Source of the DNA: SIG603 sp963611165
Lineage (GTDB): Bacteria; Bacillota; Clostridia; Oscillospirales; Acutalibacteraceae
Direction of reading: 5' to 3'
Length of the DNA: 64,000 nt
Assembly: GCA_963611165.1 (NCBI GenBank)
Contig: CAVDQG010000001.1
Span: 1-64,000 of the forward strand
Shown: one piece after another, positions 25,201 through 33,038 of the stretch
Numbering within the stretch: position 1 is the first letter of the stretch
Layout: the number at the start of each line of letters is the position of its first letter
Translations under genes and position numbers: made by a program
Notes under the pieces: model-generated
Told to the model about the DNA's origin: nothing
The model's input: only the letters and a program-made list of their open reading frames with translations
Database searches by the model: none

Positions 25201-25689
25201 TCAATCCTTAACGAGCAAAACAACGCTGTGAGCGGAAATTCCCTCTTCGCTTCCCGTGAATCCGAGCTTTTCCTCGGTTGTCGCCTTGACGGAAACGCAC
25301 GAAACGTCAACTTTGCAAGCCGCCGCAATATTCTCTCTCATCTTGAGCGTATATGGCTTAAGCTTCGGTCTTTGTGCGATAACGGTAGCGTCGATGTTTC
25401 CGACCGAATAGCCGTTTTCCTTTGCTACTCTCACGACCTCCTCGAGCAGTTTCAGGCTGTCTGCACCCTCGAATTTCGGGTCATTATCGGGAAAAAGACA
25501 TCCTATGTCGCCAAGTGCCGCCGCACCTAAAATCGCATCGCTTACCGCATGGAGAAGAACATCGGCATCTGAATGGCCGAGAAGTCCCTTTTCGTGCGGA
25601 ATATCCACGCCGCCGATAATGCATTTTCTGTTTTCTGTCAAACGGTGCACGTCATATCCGTGACCTATTCTGAAATTTATGTTACTCAT
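25201..25689 (-). CDS. ispF: 2-C-methyl-D-erythritol 2,4-cyclodiphosphate synthase
   Basis: Fifth enzyme of the MEP isoprenoid pathway, forming the cyclodiphosphate with release of CMP. 162 residues with the zinc-binding RIGHGYDVHRL, the HSDADVLLHAVSDAILGAAALGDIGCLFPD block and the C-terminal VSVKATTEEKLGFTGSEEGISAHSVVLL. ATG after AAAGGAA. It follows ispD by 13 bases. Confidence 0.98.
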   Translation of the reverse strand: MSNINFRIGHGYDVHRLTENRKCIIGGVDIPHEKGLLGHSDADVLLHAVSDAILGAAALGDIGCLFPDNDPKFEGADSLKLLEEVVRVAKENGYSVGNIDATVIAQRPKLKPYTLKMRENIAAACKVDVSCVSVKATTEEKLGFTGSEEGISAHSVVLLVKD

Positions 25690-25702
25690 GAAAATTCCTT
25701 TC

Positions 25703-26389
25703 TCAGTTCATTCCCTTTGCGATTGCCTCTGCTATTGCAAGGTCTTCGGGAGTTGTGATTTTAATATTCGTGTATTTGCCCTCCGACAGGAAAACTTTCT
25801 TGCCAAGTTTCTCGAAAAGCTGGCAATCGTCCGTGTACATTGCTTTTTTGGCTTCCTCGCTTTCAGCCGCCGACAAATATTCCTCTCTGCCGAAAACCTG
25901 CGGAGTGTATATATTTCTCAGCGTGCTTCTGTTCGGAGTTTCGCTGACAAAGCAGTCCCCGTCAGCCACCTTTACCGTATCTTTCGGAACAGCGGAAAGC
26001 GTAGCCGCACCGAATTTTTCGGCGTCTTCAATGACCCGATTTATTTCTTCGTCGCTCACAAGCGGTCTTGCACCGTCATGAATTGCGATAATATCTCCGC
26101 TTGCCGCATGCACGCCGTTCAAAACGGACTCCTGTCTTTCGCTTCCGCCGGCAACAACGGTCTTTAATTTTGTGATATCGGAGAGAATAGTCTTGATTTC
26201 TTCGATATCCTGTTCTCTTGTCACCACGATAATCTCATCGATATAATCGTTTTTATCAAATGCTCTTGCCGTTCTGTGAATTACCTTTTCTCCGAGTATC
26301 TCCATGAGAATCTTCGGAACATCGGACTTCATTCGTCTCGAGCTTCCTGCGGCAACGATTATCGCCGATATTAATTTATTGTTGTACAT
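25703..26389 (-). CDS. ispD: 2-C-methyl-D-erythritol 4-phosphate cytidylyltransferase
   Basis: Third MEP-pathway enzyme, joining CTP to methylerythritol phosphate. 228 residues; the nucleotide loop IIVAAGSSRRMKSDVPK at the start, then HDGARPLVSDEEINRVI and the substrate segment RSTLRNIYTPQVF. Directly upstream of ispF, as in many Clostridia. The ribosome binding site (AGGTG) is moderate and lies just after the coiled-coil gene. Confidence 0.96.
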   Translation of the reverse strand: MYNNKLISAIIVAAGSSRRMKSDVPKILMEILGEKVIHRTARAFDKNDYIDEIIVVTREQDIEEIKTILSDITKLKTVVAGGSERQESVLNGVHAASGDIIAIHDGARPLVSDEEINRVIEDAEKFGAATLSAVPKDTVKVADGDCFVSETPNRSTLRNIYTPQVFGREEYLSAAESEEAKKAMYTDDCQLFEKLGKKVFLSEGKYTNIKITTPEDLAIAEAIAKGMN

Positions 26390-26413
26390 TTTTCACCTAT
26401 CCATCGCAAAAAA

Positions 26414-26977
26414 TCAAACCTTAAGCACGGTCATTTTCTCGATTAACTCAAGATACATAAGCCCGGCTCTTGTCGTGAATTTTCCCTTTTGCATTCTTCT
26501 TATCTGCTTCTCACGAAGAGTTTTCCTCATCGCATCGATTTCGTTTTTTTCCGTGCTGTCGTCATTAATCATCTCTGAAAAAAGTTTTATTTCGTCATTA
26601 ACTTTTTCAGAAAAAAATATCTCAGCCGACTTTTTCTCGCTCAGAAGTCCGCATAATTCATCTGCCGATTTCAAAAGTCTCTCGAGTTCTATGATTTCAT
26701 CGTACAAATCTAGACGATTTCTGCTTTTTACATCCTCTTTTATTTGGGAAAGCTTTTCCGTATGATTTTTAATCTCGGTAATAAGTCTTGTGTTCGCAAA
26801 ATCGGAAAAATCAGCCGCAAGCTCGGCAGCAAGCTTAGCGTCAAGCCTTATTTCCTTTGACAGTTCGTCAAAACAGATTTCAAACTCATCAGGTTGCTCT
26901 GAAACAGATTCTTCAGAATTTACTTTTTGCTCTTTATTTAGTTTCTTTAACTTATCCAATAATCCGTCAAACAGCAT
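26414..26977 (-). CDS. Coiled-coil protein of unknown function, overlapping the AAA gene
   Basis: A soluble, highly charged 187-residue protein from ATG 26977 (MLFDGLLDKLKKLNKEQ), predicted to be almost wholly helical (for example KNHTEKLSQIKEDVKSRNRL, ELERLLKSADELCGLLSEKKSA). No membrane segment or known motif. The chosen ATG overlaps the end of the AAA gene by 11 bases in a different frame, with GAGGGTG before it, so it is translationally coupled to that gene. A longer in-frame start at 27031 lies inside the AAA gene and lacks a ribosome binding site. The coupling suggests a partner or substrate adaptor for the AAA protein (inference). Confidence 0.75.
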   Translation of the reverse strand: MLFDGLLDKLKKLNKEQKVNSEESVSEQPDEFEICFDELSKEIRLDAKLAAELAADFSDFANTRLITEIKNHTEKLSQIKEDVKSRNRLDLYDEIIELERLLKSADELCGLLSEKKSAEIFFSEKVNDEIKLFSEMINDDSTEKNEIDAMRKTLREKQIRRMQKGKFTTRAGLMYLELIEKMTVLKV

Positions 26978-29048
26978 TTTCACCCTCATCAAGATCGAAA
27001 TCCGACAAAATAAGCTCCTCCAGATTATCACTCTTTTCTGCGATAATTCTCTTGGACTGATTTAGCACGGCAGCCTCGATAAGGTTTCTTGCCATTCGTC
27101 CGTTGCCGTTCTCACGCGAGTTCTCAGCCTGTTTTCTTGCGAAGTAATCAAGAAGCGGCTTGTCGCACTCCTCATTTAAAACATATCCCTTGTTTTTGAC
27201 GGTCAGCTTTGCAATTGCGAGAAGCTCCTCTGCAGTGTAATCGGGAAATTCGACTATATTCGGAAATCTTGATTTAAGTCCCGAATTTGCCGTCAAAAAC
27301 TCGTTCATCTCTTTGGTGTAGCCCGCAAGGATAACAAGCAGATTTTCTCGGTTATCCTCCATGCCCTTGACAAGCGTGTCTATTGCCTCTGTGCCGAAAG
27401 AATCGTCCTGTCCCTGATAGAGTGAATAAGCCTCATCGATGAAAAGTACGCCGCCAATTGCCGATTCTATTACAGAGCGTGTCAGCGGTGCGGTATGGCC
27501 GACATATCTTCCGACAAGATCGGCTCTTGTCACCTCGACAAGCTGACCGCCCGTGAGAACGCCTATCGCCTTTAGGTAGCGTGAGACAAGCCTTGCGATA
27601 GTCGTTTTTCCCGTACCGGGATTTCCCGTGAATATCATATGCATTGAAGTCGGCGCAGACTTAAGCCCACGCTCTTTTCGCATAAGATTTACCTTGAAAT
27701 GCTCCTCGAGAGAATAGATATACTCCTTGACAAAGTCAAGACCGATAATCTCGTCCATCTCACGCTTGACTGCGGCGACAGCCTCATCCTCAGCATTTTC
27801 TTCGGCATATATTTTTGTTTCGCCGCTTACAAATACCAGTGTGTTGTTTTCTGTCTTAACATTAAATTCCAGCTTATCGGTATTTTCACGAAGCTTATGC
27901 TCGGAGAGTGCTCTGAAGCATTTGTCTGAAAACTCCTCTATCGAATTGATTCCGCTGTCACGGGTGTATTTTGAAGCGAAAAATACATAAATCTCACTTT
28001 CGGCATTCAGCTTGTATTTAAGCTTGTCGGAGCACTTTTTCGAGAGCTCGTCAAATTTCTTTTTGCCGATTTGAGAGAGCGACTGCGAAGAAAATTCTCC
28101 CGTCACGCATGTGTCACCCACGGCACGCATGAAAGCGGCGCCCATACTGTCCTGAAGCTTCTGCGGAGCACTTTCCGTCACGAAAACAAGATACTGTCCG
28201 TCTGTCGAAACCTCGGAAATCGCATCGGGCACAAGTGCCGTTCCTACATCGACAAGCATACCCTTTTGCAGAGCATATCTTGAAGAAAGACGGAGCGTTC
28301 CCGTCTGAGAGAACTGAGAAAGTGAATTAAGCACCGCTTTCGAGCATTTGTCGGTGTTCTCGAAAAGAATTACGGGAGCATCCGATTTAACGGCACTGAA
28401 CAAATCCTGAACAAACAGCTTTTGATCGCCGCCCTCACGGTAAAGAGACAAATCTATCCTTGTGATTTTGTCGCTTGAAAGCACGCCTTCGTCAGATAGC
28501 TTCTTCACTATATTATTAAGTGCACTGTGTCTGCCCGTTCCTTTTTTTCCGCTTATCAAAATAATATTTGCGGGTTTATTGGGCTCTTTTCCCATAACAA
28601 ACGGACGCTTGAAAGCAAGCGTAAGCGAACGTAGGAACTCGTCCTGACCGATGACCTCATCGGCAACGCTTTTTTCGAGCGAGGAGAAAACCGCATTAAT
28701 ATCAGGCTTCTTCGCATCAGAGCCTACCGCCGTGGGCTTTTTCTTTTTTTCGGCTTCAGCCGCCGTATTCACTTTTTGACTTGAAGCGGAAACAAGACCG
28801 TCCGACTCAAGATTTTTCGTCAGTGCGTCAAGCTCACTTTGAATGCTTGCATTCATCTTGACATTATCGATTTTGGAAATAGTCTTATCGAGCTTTTTTG
28901 ACTGCGCCTTCTGCTTTTTCTCGAGGTCGGAAAGAAATTTTTCCGCCTCCTCGGCGGCTTTCTTCGAGCCGTTCAGATTGAGCGACGACGAGCCGAAGAA
29001 ACTCGAAAGAATACTGTCGACATCGTTATAATTTTTATTATCAGGCAT
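26967..29048 (-). CDS. Double-AAA protein: degenerate Clp-like module fused to a SpoVK/CbbX-like ATPase
   Basis: 693 residues in three parts. Residues 1-110 are coiled coil and Lys/Glu-rich linker. Residues ~120-400 resemble a Clp/ClpB-type AAA module (VIGQDEFLRSLTLAFKRPF), but its nucleotide site looks dead: GKKGTGRHS (167-175) replaces GxxGxGKT and VILFEN (226-231) replaces hhhhDE. Residues ~430-690 are an intact SpoVK/CbbX-type AAA module with Walker A GNPGTGKTT (475-483), Walker B GVLFIDEA (533-540), sensor 1 LVILAGYT (571-578), arginine finger in KSRF (592-595) and sensor 2 GNGRMAR (648-654). Probably a hexameric remodelling ATPase; the substrate is unknown. ATG after AAGGAGGATAA. Confidence 0.85.
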   Translation of the reverse strand: MPDNKNYNDVDSILSSFFGSSSLNLNGSKKAAEEAEKFLSDLEKKQKAQSKKLDKTISKIDNVKMNASIQSELDALTKNLESDGLVSASSQKVNTAAEAEKKKKPTAVGSDAKKPDINAVFSSLEKSVADEVIGQDEFLRSLTLAFKRPFVMGKEPNKPANIILISGKKGTGRHSALNNIVKKLSDEGVLSSDKITRIDLSLYREGGDQKLFVQDLFSAVKSDAPVILFENTDKCSKAVLNSLSQFSQTGTLRLSSRYALQKGMLVDVGTALVPDAISEVSTDGQYLVFVTESAPQKLQDSMGAAFMRAVGDTCVTGEFSSQSLSQIGKKKFDELSKKCSDKLKYKLNAESEIYVFFASKYTRDSGINSIEEFSDKCFRALSEHKLRENTDKLEFNVKTENNTLVFVSGETKIYAEENAEDEAVAAVKREMDEIIGLDFVKEYIYSLEEHFKVNLMRKERGLKSAPTSMHMIFTGNPGTGKTTIARLVSRYLKAIGVLTGGQLVEVTRADLVGRYVGHTAPLTRSVIESAIGGVLFIDEAYSLYQGQDDSFGTEAIDTLVKGMEDNRENLLVILAGYTKEMNEFLTANSGLKSRFPNIVEFPDYTAEELLAIAKLTVKNKGYVLNEECDKPLLDYFARKQAENSRENGNGRMARNLIEAAVLNQSKRIIAEKSDNLEELILSDFDLDEGENAV

Positions 29049-29202
29049 AGTTATCCTCCTTGGCGGAGCTGATTTTTATTAATGAGATAATTTTAGGTCG
29101 TATATATTAGATTATACACATAAAATAAGTGATTGGCAATTCTTGATTAATATTAACGGTTTTAACAAAATAACAGACGCCAAGAAACACACGTAGACAA
29201 AA

Positions 29203-29304
29203 AATCGCCCGATAAGCGTACAAAGGTACGATGAGGGACGATTGACGAAGTAAGCAAAAATGCCTTCTCAAAGCCGTTTTCAGGCTCTGCGAAGGCATTT
29301 TTGC
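29203..29304. repeat. Two tandem strong hairpins
   Basis: Hairpin 1 (29203-29243) pairs AATCGCCC with GGGACGATT and encloses a perfect GTAC-AAAG-GTAC stem. On the - strand it is followed by TTTTTTG. Hairpin 2 (29254-29304) pairs GCAAAAATGCCTTC with GAAGGCATTTTTGC, plus an inner AAGCC/GGCT stem. Both look terminator-like and lie between the DUF401 gene and the AAA gene. The rest of 29049-29369 shows no gene. Confidence 0.75.
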
Positions 29305-29329
29305 GGTGCGTGAGTTTATTGACAGTCTG

Positions 29330-29352
29330 AAAGGACGAATAAATCGTCCTTT
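29330..29352 (-). terminator. Terminator after the DUF401 gene
   Basis: AAAGGACGA and TCGTCCTTT form a 9-bp stem around a 5-base loop, 18 bases past the stop codon. Confidence 0.75.
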
Positions 29353-29369
29353 CGCATAATATATTATGT

Positions 29370-30587
29370 TCAGCAAATAAATGTGAGAAGTCCGTAGTAC
29401 GCAAACGACAGAAGTATGAAAACGCCAACCATAGGCAAAACCCTTGCCACAAGCGAACCGAGCGGAATTTTGAAGTCCTCGGAGCAAAGCGTCAGACAAA
29501 TATGAATCGGTGAAATCTGCATTGCGGCATATCCCATGCTCATAACGAGGATGAATATTGGGAGAGCACTTACTCCGCCCAATGTACCCATCATAATCGG
29601 AATGCAAAGAACATTCATTGCCTGATTACCCGCAATGATGCTTCCGAAGAAGAAAATGAGTGCAAAAATCAAAAACTCAGGAATAGGAAGCTTTGCAAAA
29701 TAATCGGGAAGCTCCTTGATAACACCCGTGGAAGAGAGAATTTCCTTGAAAACCATGACGAGGTATGTACTTGCCATAAGCTTGCCCTCAAAGGCTGTCT
29801 TGAAGAACGGAAGTATCTCCTTGAACTTGAATCTGTTCACAAAGAAATCTATCACGATACAAATCAAAACGGCAATCTCAACATTCATGTTGAAAATGAG
29901 AATGAGCGCAATAGCAAGCAAAATTGCCCAAATGCTCTTGAAGAGAAGCTTAATGTAGTTCGATTTTGGCTCTTCACTCTTCATTCCCGTATCTCTGGGA
30001 ATTCTTCTGAGGTAGACAAGCCAGCCCGAAGCATAAAGTGCGAGAGCCATGGGAATCATTGCAATAACAAATGAGCTTACACTTACCTGTCCCTGAGTCA
30101 AGCCGATTGCAATAAATATGCTCGTATAGGTCGGAAGAAAAAGCTCGGAAATGTGTCTGAAATAAGCCGTGACTGCAGCTTTCTCCTCGTTCTTGAGGCT
30201 GTCCCCCACGCTGTCGCGTACAATGGGGCCGCATATAAGGATTGTGCTTGCGGCTGGCAAACATCCGAGAATAAACGGAACTATCGAAGCGTTGACTCGG
30301 CGGTTATTAAACAGTCCGTTAAGTGCCACCTGACAGTTTGAAAGGTCTTTTCTTGCCTCCATCATTCTCTGCAGGAATGTAATGCAGTAGAAAACAAGGA
30401 GAGCCTCAATAGTCTGCCAAGATTTTGTCGCAGACCAGATTGCATTGCCCGCTTCTGCAGGCGACATACCGTAGAGCAAAACAGCTCCGACGGAGGCAGC
30501 TGTGACGGCGTACATAATGTTCTTTTTAAGAACACCCATCACAAATACGATGATTACAAAGACGATTAAAAGCTTAATTAAATTCAT
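29370..30587 (-). CDS. DUF401 family membrane protein (putative transporter)
   Basis: A 405-residue polytopic membrane protein with about 10-11 hydrophobic segments. The conserved LPAASTILICGPIVRDSVGDSL segment, PTYTSIFIAIGLTQGQ and the C-terminal MGYAAMQISPIHICLTLCSEDFKIPLGSLV match the DUF401 family, which belongs to the ion-transporter-like permeases of unproven substrate. ATG with AAGAGGTAAAG upstream. It stands alone. An operator-like inverted repeat lies about 43 bases before the start codon, suggesting dedicated repression. Confidence 0.82.
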   Translation of the reverse strand: MNLIKLLIVFVIIVFVMGVLKKNIMYAVTAASVGAVLLYGMSPAEAGNAIWSATKSWQTIEALLVFYCITFLQRMMEARKDLSNCQVALNGLFNNRRVNASIVPFILGCLPAASTILICGPIVRDSVGDSLKNEEKAAVTAYFRHISELFLPTYTSIFIAIGLTQGQVSVSSFVIAMIPMALALYASGWLVYLRRIPRDTGMKSEEPKSNYIKLLFKSIWAILLAIALILIFNMNVEIAVLICIVIDFFVNRFKFKEILPFFKTAFEGKLMASTYLVMVFKEILSSTGVIKELPDYFAKLPIPEFLIFALIFFFGSIIAGNQAMNVLCIPIMMGTLGGVSALPIFILVMSMGYAAMQISPIHICLTLCSEDFKIPLGSLVARVLPMVGVFILLSFAYYGLLTFIC

Positions 30588-30629
30588 CTTCTTTACCTCT
30601 TACTTCTTTTCTTTCTTTTCTTCTATGTT

Positions 30630-30647
30630 AACTAACTTAGGTTAGTT
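30630..30647. promoter_or_regulatory. Operator-like inverted repeat upstream of the DUF401 gene
   Basis: AACTAAC-TTAG-GTTAGTT is a perfect 7-bp inverted repeat. A second perfect repeat, TTATCA-AAG-TGATAA, lies at 30669-30683. Both lie where the promoter and leader of the DUF401 gene should be. Confidence 0.6.
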
Positions 30648-30716
30648 TCAAGCCATTTAAACTTTCATTTATCAAAGTGATAATTATTCTATCATCATTA
30701 CTCAAAAAAATAAATA

Positions 30717-30744
30717 NNNNNNNNNNNNNNNNNNNNNNNNNNNN
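30717..30744. other. Assembly gap (28 N)
   Basis: A run of N joins two contigs. The bases on each side (AAAAAATAAATA before, TATTTATTTTTT after) are exact reverse complements, so the missing piece is probably the loop of a hairpin. Confidence 0.95.
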
Positions 30745-30774
30745 TATTTATTTTTTAAGTCGCTAATAAATTTG

Positions 30775-31475
30775 TTAGTATAAAACTTCGGTTTTTACAC
30801 TGCCTGCTTCTATAAACCCAAGACCTTCATAAAAAGCCTTATTTTTGCCGATTTCTCGATAAATATAAACATCTCTGCCCGAGAGCATTTCGCATGCTTC
30901 ACCGACAAGAAGAGAGCCAAGCCCCTCTTTTCTTCTGCTTTTCTCGACTGCGACGGCAGTCAAAATTGCCGTTCTGTCTGTAATGCCTGTGACGCACAAG
31001 CCGCCGACAAGCTTTTCGTTCTCGTATTTTCCGAGCAAAAATCCCGTCCCCGTTTTCACGGCGTCACTCATGCCGAGCATGAAGCCCTCTTTATCGCTTT
31101 CAAGCCCGTTATCGCTAAAAAGTCTGTGAAAATCCTTCAGCTTAAAATCTAAATTAATCTCGATATTTTTAGTTTGACCGTGGGATTTTCTCTTCATGAC
31201 GATTATCTCGCCGCAGTCGCTCTCGCTCATAACGCTTTGCGGTGCGACAAATTCGAGAAAGCTTTCGAATTCTTCTGAATCTGACGGTTCACCGATTTTC
31301 ACCGCCGAGCCGTTTTTAATTTCAAGAAGTAAATCATTTCCGTCAGTCAAAAACTGAGCGCCGTCCGAAAANNNNNNNNNNGTTCGGATAAAATTAAATC
31401 TCCGAAAACTCTCGAAAAGAGACAGCTTTTATTTTCAAATTCAACTACATCATCAAGCTTTGCTTCTCTCAGCAT
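30775..31475 (-). CDS. GNAT family N-acetyltransferase (interrupted by an assembly gap)
   Basis: One gene in two visible pieces. The start is ATG at 31475 behind TAGGAGA, encoding MLREAKLDDVVEFENK and onward to the N-run at 31372-31381. After the gap the frame resumes (FSDGAQFLTDGND) and runs to the stop at 30775. The two pieces are out of frame across the ten N, so the true gap length is not ten; this is an assembly artefact rather than proof of a pseudogene. The C-terminal half has the acetyl-CoA-binding motif VAVEKSRRKEGLGSLLVGEA and KAFYEGLGFIEAG, typical GNAT motifs A and B. Acceptor substrate unknown. Confidence 0.8.
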
Positions 31476-31484
31476 AAAAATCTC

Positions 31485-31521
31485 CTAAAAACAAAAAGTC
31501 CGCACGCAAATGCGAACGGAC
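31485..31521 (-). terminator. Terminator after secG
   Basis: - strand GTCCG and inner CGCA pair with TGCG and CGGAC (two stacked stems), followed by TTTTTGTTTTT. Confidence 0.9.
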
Positions 31522-31560
31522 CACTCTGTCTCTTTAATCAATTTGAATATTAGATAAATA

Positions 31561-31806
31561 TCAGGTGAAATAAAGAATGATATTGATGACAATAACGATA
31601 GCGAAGAAACCGATAGCAATGAACTTCGTGTATCTTGCGAGCGTAGCATCAATGGATCTTGACTTGTTCTTGGAGAGGAATGTGTCAGCACCGCCGTTAA
31701 TCGCACCGAGACTTGACTGATGACCTTCCTGAAGAAGAACAACGATAATGATTGCCAGTGAGAATAAGAGAAGAATAATACCGAATATAATCTCTAAAGC
31801 GCCCAT
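31561..31806 (-). CDS. secG: Preprotein translocase subunit SecG
   Basis: Small accessory subunit of the SecYEG export channel, 81 residues. Two membrane helices (about 3-24 and 60-80) flank the conserved SecG loop LLQEGHQSSLGAINGGADTFLSKNKSRSIDATLARYTKF. ATG behind TAGGAGG. It has its own promoter, whose transcript would start at a perfect inverted repeat, and its own terminator. Confidence 0.96.
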   Translation of the reverse strand: MGALEIIFGIILLLFSLAIIIVVLLQEGHQSSLGAINGGADTFLSKNKSRSIDATLARYTKFIAIGFFAIVIVINIILYFT

Positions 31807-31854
31807 TAGCCGTAACCTCCTATTTAAAATAAGCTTTTGCTTTTTAGTACCGAA

Positions 31855-31914
31855 TTAGGCTGTTAATCCCAATAACAGCCTAAATATAATATCATATTCA
31901 CGCTATGAATGCAA
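31855..31914 (-). promoter_or_regulatory. secG promoter followed by a perfect inverted repeat
   Basis: - strand TTGCAT (31909-31914), 17 bp, TATTAT (31886-31891). Right after the -10, TTAGGCTGTTA (31855-31865) and its exact complement (31873-31883) form an 11-bp inverted repeat around 7 bases, positioned at the expected transcription start. There is no T-run. Confidence 0.75.
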
Positions 31915-31965
31915 GAATTAATTCTCAATTAACAGAGAAATAAAAGTTAAAACATCTGTTTTAGC

Positions 31966-31993
31966 AAGAAAAAGGGCGGACAAAAGCCCGCCC
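31966..31993 (-). terminator. Terminator after the transketolase genes
   Basis: - strand GGGCGG and CCGCCC stem followed by TTTTTC, 15 bases past the stop codon. Confidence 0.85.
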
Positions 31994-32008
31994 GATAATT
32001 TTTTTAGA

Positions 32009-32950
32009 TTAACCGATGAATTCCTTTGTGACCTTCTCGATGTTCTCTGCGCAAAGACCAAACTCCTCCAAAAGTCCGACAGCGGGGCCGGAGTGACCGA
32101 ACTTATCGTAAACGCCGATCTTCTTTACGGGTACAGGATAATTTTCGGAGAGAACCGAGCAAACAGCATCGCCCAAACCGCCGATGACGTTGTGCTCCTC
32201 GCAAGTGATAATCTTGCCTGTTTCCTTTGCAGCCTTGAGGATGATTTCCTCGTCAATCGGCTTAATTGTGTGGATATTGATAACTCTTGCATTAATTCCC
32301 TGAGCCTTGAGAGAATCGGAAGCCTTTACAGCCTCCTGAACCAAAAGTCCTGTTGCGATGATGGTTACATCGTTTCCGTCACGAAGCTGTACGCCCTTGC
32401 CGAGCTCGAACTTATAGTCGTCGTTATTATTGACGGACTCAACGGCAAGTCTTCCGAGACGGACATAGCACGGGCCGTCAAACTCTGCCATTGCCTTGAC
32501 CGCACCGAGCATCTCGTAGTGGTCGCAAGGATTGATAACTGTCATTCCGGGGATAGATCTCATAAGTGCGATGTCTTCAATGCACTGATGAGTTGCGCCG
32601 TCCTCACCTGTGGAAATACCTGCGTGAGAACCTGCTATCTTAACGTTAAGATGCGGATATGCTACCGAGTTTCTTACCTGCTCGAATGCTCTGCCTGCGG
32701 AGAACATTGCAAAAGAAGCCGCAAACGGAATTTTGCCGCAAGTCGCTAGACCGGCCGCAATGCCTACCATGTTGCACTCTGCGATACCGCAGTCGAAAAA
32801 TCTGTCGGGATAAGCCTTCTTGAAGATACCTGTCTTTGTTGCGGCTGCGAGGTCAGCGTCAAGAACAACGACTCTGTCGTTCTCCTCAGCTATCTTAACG
32901 AGAGCCTCACCGAAGCTCTCTCTTGTTGCCTTTTTAATCATTTCTGCCAT
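32009..32950 (-). CDS. Transketolase, C-terminal subunit
   Basis: The pyrimidine-binding plus C-terminal half of transketolase as a separate 313-residue protein. With the N-terminal half it makes a two-gene enzyme of the non-oxidative pentose phosphate pathway (or a DXS-like enzyme). Seen are RESFGEALVKIAEENDRVVVLDADL, the cofactor segment FDCGIAECNMVGIAAGLA, SHAGISTGEDGATHQCIEDIALMRSIPGM and the C-terminal EEHNVIGGLGDAV. ATG after AAAGGAG. It follows the N-terminal subunit by 88 bases in the same unit. Confidence 0.95.
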   Translation of the reverse strand: MAEMIKKATRESFGEALVKIAEENDRVVVLDADLAAATKTGIFKKAYPDRFFDCGIAECNMVGIAAGLATCGKIPFAASFAMFSAGRAFEQVRNSVAYPHLNVKIAGSHAGISTGEDGATHQCIEDIALMRSIPGMTVINPCDHYEMLGAVKAMAEFDGPCYVRLGRLAVESVNNNDDYKFELGKGVQLRDGNDVTIIATGLLVQEAVKASDSLKAQGINARVINIHTIKPIDEEIILKAAKETGKIITCEEHNVIGGLGDAVCSVLSENYPVPVKKIGVYDKFGHSGPAVGLLEEFGLCAENIEKVTKEFIG

Positions 32951-33038
32951 AATAACTCCTTTGAAGTTTTTGACGTCATAAAAGCTATGTCAAATTCTAT
33001 ATGTTTTAGTTGTTACCGAACGGTAGGTGCAAACGGGA

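Noticed and set aside
29107..29607. 166-codon - strand frame between the DUF401 and AAA genes
   Set aside because: It runs through three hairpins and overlaps the DUF401 gene in another frame; composition is not protein-like.
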